From: Pardosa pseudoannulata
Lineage: Eukaryota; Arthropoda; Arachnida; Araneae; Lycosidae
NCBI GenBank assembly: GCA_032207245.1
Contig: CM063507.1
Span: 92,469,846 to 92,533,845, forward strand
Length of the DNA stretch: 64,000 nucleotides
Reading direction: 5' to 3'
This document shows, piece by piece, positions 49,301 through 56,800 of this stretch. The stretch's first letter is position 1. Every line of letters begins with the position of its first letter. The notes under the pieces were generated by a model that saw nothing but the letters and a program-made list of their open reading frames with translations, did no database searches and had not been told where the DNA came from. The position numbers and the translations under genes are program-made.

Positions 49301-51421
49301 CTATTCTACAGAACCCCAGAGCTCAGTAATTAATCTCTGAGGATTCTGTTAGTCAAAAAAAAAAAAAAAAAAAAAAAAATCGAAAATAAGTTATAAAACA
49401 CTTACCATCCATCTACAATCTATCCATTTCATAAATATTTTTTTTATATATAATATTGTTTATATATTTATACATACATAAAAATAATAATATAAGCAAA
49501 TTTTTACATTTTAAAAATTCTAGGCTATAAATTCCCCCCATCAACAAAAATAGGTTTTATTATAATATGGAAATAACTTACCCAAAAGTATACTGTGAAT
49601 TTGGTTTCTTTTGTTCAACCCATATACTTAGAGCACATATACATAAACTATAAAATTAAAGAAAGAATATATATAATTATTATTATTATTTATTTTTCTT
49701 TTGTACATTGTTGTTACTTTATTTCTTTTATTAACACTTAAAAAATGGTAAAGTTCTATTTAGTTTTGTTGGATCATTCAAATTTCTCTTTGCAATGTTA
49801 ATATATATATATGCTACTTAACCCTCTCGCTGCGCATCCCGCTATTTCTATGGGCAACATAGATGTAGCAAAATTTGCGCAACCCGCGATTTCCACGGGT
49901 ATGCATTTTAGCCGTCTGTTTAACTGTGCAACCTGCTCTTTCTCCATTTATTCTTTCATTTTGGATTTACTGTGATTTTTAATTGTTTATTTAGCTTTAA
50001 ATTAACAGATGGCTTTAATTGTCCACATTTCTGTGAAATATAGAAGAATTTTTTTGTAGCATTTTGAGTGCTTTTCATAGCTGAAAGATGTCTGTCAGGA
50101 AGCGTTTTGCGAGTGATATAACCTATACTCCTGACGATATTTCCACCACTGATAGCACTTCTGACTCTTATTTCAAGTATACTGAAGATAGTTATAGCAA
50201 AACTGATGAGAATTTCTCAGATTCCTCTGCGGATAGTGATGAATCTGAAAATTTATTTTCTATTTAAAATGTTCAACAATGGTGCAAAATGGATATGCAA
50301 AATATTCCACCAGCTCCTGTTTCATTTCCTTTCCTTGGAAATCATGGACTAAATTCCACTATAGCAATTGCTTTGGACTATTTTGAACTTTATTTTGACG
50401 AGGTTATGTTGCAAATAATAGTAAAAGAGACCAACAGTACATGAGAGTAATAGACCCATGAGATTAACTGCTCGACACTTTGCTAGCCATATACACCCGA
50501 ATCCCATCAAGAAAGAGCCTCATAGATAGTGTGCTGTCACTTTTTAAAAAAAACTGAAAGTGGAACAAAAAATTCGAAAAGAAACGCGAATTTGGTGCAA
50601 GGGTTGCGAGGTAGGACTTTGCATCGAGCCTTGTTTCGAAATGTATCATACAAGACTTCATTTCTAATAAATGTGCTGTAAGTCTTTTGCATTTTTTAAT
50701 TAGTATATACGTTTTGCTTTTGCATTTCATAAAAAAAATGATAAATTAACCAAGATTTATTTTCAAAATTAAGCTTTTATATCATTATTCTACAATTTCA
50801 TTTTTTCTGAACACCTTTTTTTTTAGGACCTAATTCTATATTAAAAAAAACTCTTTTACAAAAATTTTTGTATATTTGAACTCTAAAATGTATATAGATT
50901 TGAAATACGTAATAAAAAAATACGTAATTTTTTAACCTATTTTGATAAAATAAATATGCAGCAAGAGGGTTAATCCAGCATGAATTTTTGCAAAAATTTT
51001 AATTTATATTCTATAGTTTATGAGATAACACTATATTAAAAGTACAATATACATTAAATTAAAAGCTAATTTACAATTACAGTTTATGTGAACATTATTT
51101 TTTTCTCTGTGTTTTACATTTTAATACAATTTATATACATACAACCTTTATATACATTAATCATAAAGATTATGACTAAAGCTTTTCCCATTACAATACA
51201 CTACACATTAAAAAAACATGAATATAATCATGTACAACTTACCACAAAGTATCAAAAACAATAAGATATGTATATGATAGAAGACCTGCAAATAAAATAA
51301 ATATTTTAGTGTTTATCTCATAATAAAATCAAAATTTAATTGTTTAATTGTTAAATTTGAAAAATATAAAGACTGTAACACATAAACATGATGAATAAAT
51401 AAACGAGTATGTAGTTACGAG

Positions 51422-51493
<72 letters not shown>

Positions 51494-53843
51494 TATATAC
51501 TCAGAATAATGTTTTTAATTTTCTAAAAATGGCCATCAGCCATAATACATCAAAATGATTAAATTTTCAAATACAAACACAAACTAAATTTGGACATAGT
51601 TTGGTACGGTTTGAAAAACTGAGATCAACAATTTGCTATTCAAGGGTATATTGCTTAAAGCTTATTCTGTATGACAACAAATATCCATACCAATAATAGA
51701 ATTCGTACCAATGGATGCTGGTACTGAAAAGTATCCTCCAACCAATTAAGTTATTACCTGGTACCAGAATTTAAAAAAAAAAAAAATCATGCAATAGATT
51801 ATATATTAAACAAAAATAACTACTTCAACATCAATAAATCAACTTTAGCAAAAGCACTAAAGTTAATATGCTGCATTTTAACTTGAAATTTATCAGCAAA
51901 GTTTAGAAAAACCAGTTTTGCATTAATAAATAAAGGAAGCTTTTGTGAATTTTGATAATTTTAAAATAAATAATATTTAAATTTAGATTCATAATAAATA
52001 GAAATAAGTTACTTTTCCCACAGCAATCCATATTTACTATCTAACATATCTAAAGAATTTTATATAATCCAGTTATTTCAAAGTATGCAAATTATATTAA
52101 TCATTAAAAATTCACTGAAAAACTGTTCACAGAAAATTACATCTTACCCATGCTTTGAGTTGAATTACACCAGCTTGCTAATATCAACACAGATGATATA
52201 TTTATAAGCCCCAACCAGATAATCCGCTGAAACTACAGAACATATATTAATAACATTATTATCAAAATTATCTTACATGATAAATAAACATATAAGAAAT
52301 AAAATTTTGCAAAAATATATAACTAACATTGCTAATTTCCACTAATGGAAAACATTAATTGACTTTATATGTATATATTGAACTCAGTATTCTTTAAATC
52401 AATTGATTAAATTAACATTTGAGAGTGAATTTAGTACTCTGCATTACTACTATAAATTCAGGTATATAAGATACAGCTTATACATGCTTAAAAGTTGAAG
52501 TTTAACATGTGTGGAAGATAAGAAATTTTATTTTACCTGTTACCAGTCCAAAAATAGGTTTAGGTTAGCATCACTGAATGCAATAAAATACCCTAATCTT
52601 CTGCATATAATACGTTAAAAAAGTTTAAATTTCCTTCTAATGCATATTATATGCCGCCACGTATTATCTGCTATTAAAAATTATTTTTATAATATAACCA
52701 GCAAGTGTGCCCATGCTATGCTACGGTGAACTTAATATATTACTTTTAAACAAAGATATTTTTCGTGCATAAGTTCATAAGTAAATTCATCACAATTCAG
52801 TTCGAGTCATTGGCACATTTATATATTTCTATTATAAGCATATTATAACAATATTCAGGTTTTATAATCGAATTTGTGTCTTATATTAAATTTACTCAAA
52901 CTTTTTTATGGTAAAATATAAGTTTAACCCTAAATTACATTATTGTATTACTACTGTACATTGATTAGCAACGTTAATAGATCTTGCCATATTATGTGGT
53001 AGAATAGAAAGCGGAGGTTTTGACAGCAACAGAGCTAATTTTGTTGGTATTAATAAATGTTGTCCAAACCACATGGTTTTGTATGAAACAGAAACACACA
53101 TTTGTATTGACAACCATATGAATATAAAGATAACTATATAAAAGGATAGGTTTTTATTTGCCCATGAGAGTCACTGAAATGTGTACTTTTTGTTGATAAA
53201 CATTTCACTGTAACGTAATAATTAACCAAGAATTGAATTTAAAATTAGTTCCTATATAAAAGTGCTATAATTTGCGTCACATAGAAATGAAAGTTAATCA
53301 CTTTATATCTAAATTTCCAGGTCAAATCGAATTGATACTACGCAGATGATGTTTAAATAATATAAAATAAGAAATGAATAATTCAGATATTTAAAGTAAT
53401 GACATCATACTGATAGAAAAATATCGTTTTCACCTATTTATTATGTGATAAATTGAAAATTTTAATCTCCTGCTTTTAACCGAGAAAAACTGCATAACAA
53501 TTACTTCAGATGACGTCACATTGCTAGAAATATTGCTTCTTTCACTTAGTTATGTTGCGATAAATAAAAAAATTAATCATTTGGGTTTAATTGGGGAAAA
53601 TAATACTTGGAATAATGACATGAAATGCTCAAAAAAGGGGAAAGGAATGTATTTCGAACATTAAAAATTTATAAAAACCTTCCCAGGGATATACCTAAGA
53701 ATTTCCCAAATTTTCACGGCGATTGGATGCATGGTTTTAGAGTCTATAGAGTACAGACACACAGAAATTCATTTATATATATATAGATTTACAAATATCT
53801 TTCATAAAGAATAATAGATGGCAACACCTGCTCATATATACAC

Positions 53844-53892
<49 letters not shown>

Positions 53893-56800
53893 GAGAATTT
53901 TTAAAAAATTTCAGCCAAGGGCACAGCAGTTTGGATAAAAATACCCGATTAAATTAATATATTCCATCTTGTATAGTTATTTCTGTCAAGAAATAGCCCT
54001 TAAATAAACTGAAATAGCGGCATTTTGCTGCATTCATTTTTTTTTTTCACTTTTAACTTGTGTTTTATTTGAATATGGGTTCAAATAATTTATTTGTATC
54101 ATTGTTTTTGTACTAATTAATGTAAATATTTTGACTATGGTTAAATATAAAAATTTTTAAGTCTACCCAAATTTTCACTTTATTATTATTATTTTTTTTT
54201 TTTAATTTAAAGAAAATGTTATCATTAAGTAAAGAGTTTAAATTTAAGTTTTTTAACACTAAAAGATATAATGCTTTTTTCCATATACATTGAAAACTCT
54301 GAATCACAGGAGATTAAAATGGAAATTTAATCTGTGTATTATACGATATTTTTCTTTGAAAATATCACGAAATTTGTACCTGTAGATTATGCGCTGCTGC
54401 AGATTATAGACAGAAAATTAGGGTACATCATTATCTTAACTTTTACCCTACACTAAATGCACTATAAACACACTACACAGGGATGTTTGCAAGACTTCAC
54501 AAAAAAAATCTTGAAAATTTTTTGGAGTTTTTCTGATTTAAAATATGGTAAACTTTAAGATTAAACTTTAAATAGTACTTAAAATTATTTTAATTAAGAC
54601 ACATAATTTAGGCAAATGTTAAGCAAATGAACTTGTGATTTTTATAAGTATAGTTTTAATGCTTAAAATATTTTTTAAAAATTACATATGAATATAATAA
54701 ATTCAATAAGTTTGGTTTTGGAGCGCTACGGTCTATTTTTTGCAACACGAAATCGGAACCTACTGCTTAAAGCCGATTCCGAGCGGCTACGAACATCCAT
54801 GCCATTGTGGGATTCGAACCCACGAACTCCGAAATTCAATAAGAAAAATTTGTTTTATTTTTTACCTTCCTTCTACAGAATTTAGCATTTTTATTTTATA
54901 AATAGGGATAATGTTTGGTAAAAGAATCCTACGCTTTAGGAATTGCGTCTGTCTTTTTTGAAACATTGGTTATTGCATCTGAATTAGAAGCCTCTTAGCA
55001 AGAATATTCAGTAAAAGCACTATTGCTTTGTATTATTAAGACCTGTTGATATGCATTTCAACTGCCCAAGGCATTCTTAATCAAGTTTTTATTCATGGGA
55101 GTAGTTTAGAATTATCACAACCATATTTGATATTAACTAAGTCACCACCATATTTTTCACAAGTTGTAGACATAGTTGACATTAAATAAAAACATTTAAC
55201 AGTTAGAACAGACTGGGGTTGGTCATTTTGCCAGCAAAATGGTATTTTTGCCAGGACAGTGACGAAAACTGGAAAAAACCTGGTAAAAACCGGCAAAAAT
55301 GGCTGAATTTTAAAAATTTACAAAATAATTAATAAATAACAAAAAAATAAATAATTTTGTACATAATACAATTGAGACTTAAATCAGAATATTAATTAGG
55401 TATTTCATTAGTATTAATTTGACAATTTAAACAATTCAAAATAATTTTCATTGATGTTAGCAATGAAAATACAATATTCTATTTTTGTAAATAAATTTAT
55501 ATGATGGAGGCATGGGATAAAAAATATTTTCTTTATTTATCATTTTAATATAGTAATATTGTCTTTAATTGTATTATGTATATATACATATATAAGATAT
55601 ATATATAAGTACTAAAAACATTTAAACATACAGTTTGTAGGGGAAATAAGCTAATAATTATATTAAAAACAACATTGCACATAAAAACTTGCAAAATCAA
55701 TCTTCATTTTATCTTTTTTTTTTGTATCTCTAGGTAGAATAACTTTAGATTTAAATTAGTGTTTGAATAACGCATTGAATATTCTATGTTAAAAAAAAAC
55801 ATTATATTATGTATTTTTAGATTAGAGTTAAAATTAGTAAAAGTTAAAAAAAATACATCCCCATAAATAAAACATATCCATTTTTGTCACTTGGCAAAAA
55901 GTGGCAAAATTGTATTTTTGCCAGGATGGTTTTTACCGGTTTTTTTCATAGTTTTTTTCACCTTTGGCAAAAACGTGCCAACCGTAGAACAGACTCTAAA
56001 GCAATGGTTCTCAAACAATTTTTGCTGTGTTCCTCTTATCAGGCTAAAAAGAAAATAACTGTGGCACAGCTACTATTATAAAAGTTTTTATATGAAGAAA
56101 AAGATAGAAAAATGGACAGGACAAAACTGCCTGATAACATGAGACTGTGGGGATCCAAAGGGAGAATTTTGTTATCACACATATGGGATCATGATCCTCA
56201 ATGGGTTAATGACAGGGTTGGCTTCATTTGCCCAACCCAAAAAAACCCGGGCGGGTTTTTTCAAAAAAAACCCACTTGAAAAACACAAGTGGATTTTTTC
56301 AAAATTGGGTTCTCAAAATCTTTATTTAAAATTCCACAAATTTAACTAATAATAAATATATTGAATTAAATCTATAATATATATTACATATTTCATCTTT
56401 GACAATGATCCTACATTTTTTTAATTTGAGGGGGTCTAAACTGCTAGAAAAAACAAAAACTTAAAAACTTTTCAAGGAAAAATACTTATCTGTATAACAA
56501 ATACAATAAAATCTAAATTAAACAAAGTTAATAAGAATGTATGATGAAAAAAATAAGAATATTGAAGTATTACATGGGATAAAATTAATCAAAAAATGGA
56601 CAAGAAAAATTGGGTAAAAAATATGTATAACAACTGCAAATAATAAACATGGGGATAATATATATAATTAATTCTGCTACTTATTATATATAACTTACAA
56701 ATTAACTAAAAATATATCTTCTAAATGCTTTAATAACACAATACTGCTAATAAATATAGAGCAATAATTTAATACATTTTATTAAAAAGAAAAAACTTCA

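Larger units (their letters stand above)
54480..56005. repeat. Interspersed repeat R, copy 2
   Basis: Aligns in blocks with 17940-19180, beginning GGATGTTTGCAAGACTT and ending CAGACTCTAAAGC. Interrupted by a SINE (54711-54831) and a hAT-type element (55214-55986). It starts with CAGGGATG, a hAT-style end. Confidence 0.65.

Noticed and set aside
15511..54831. tRNA genes suggested by GGTTCGAATCC boxes
   Set aside because: Every instance is followed by the same non-tRNA body and a CCAAACC tail with target duplications. They are SINEs.
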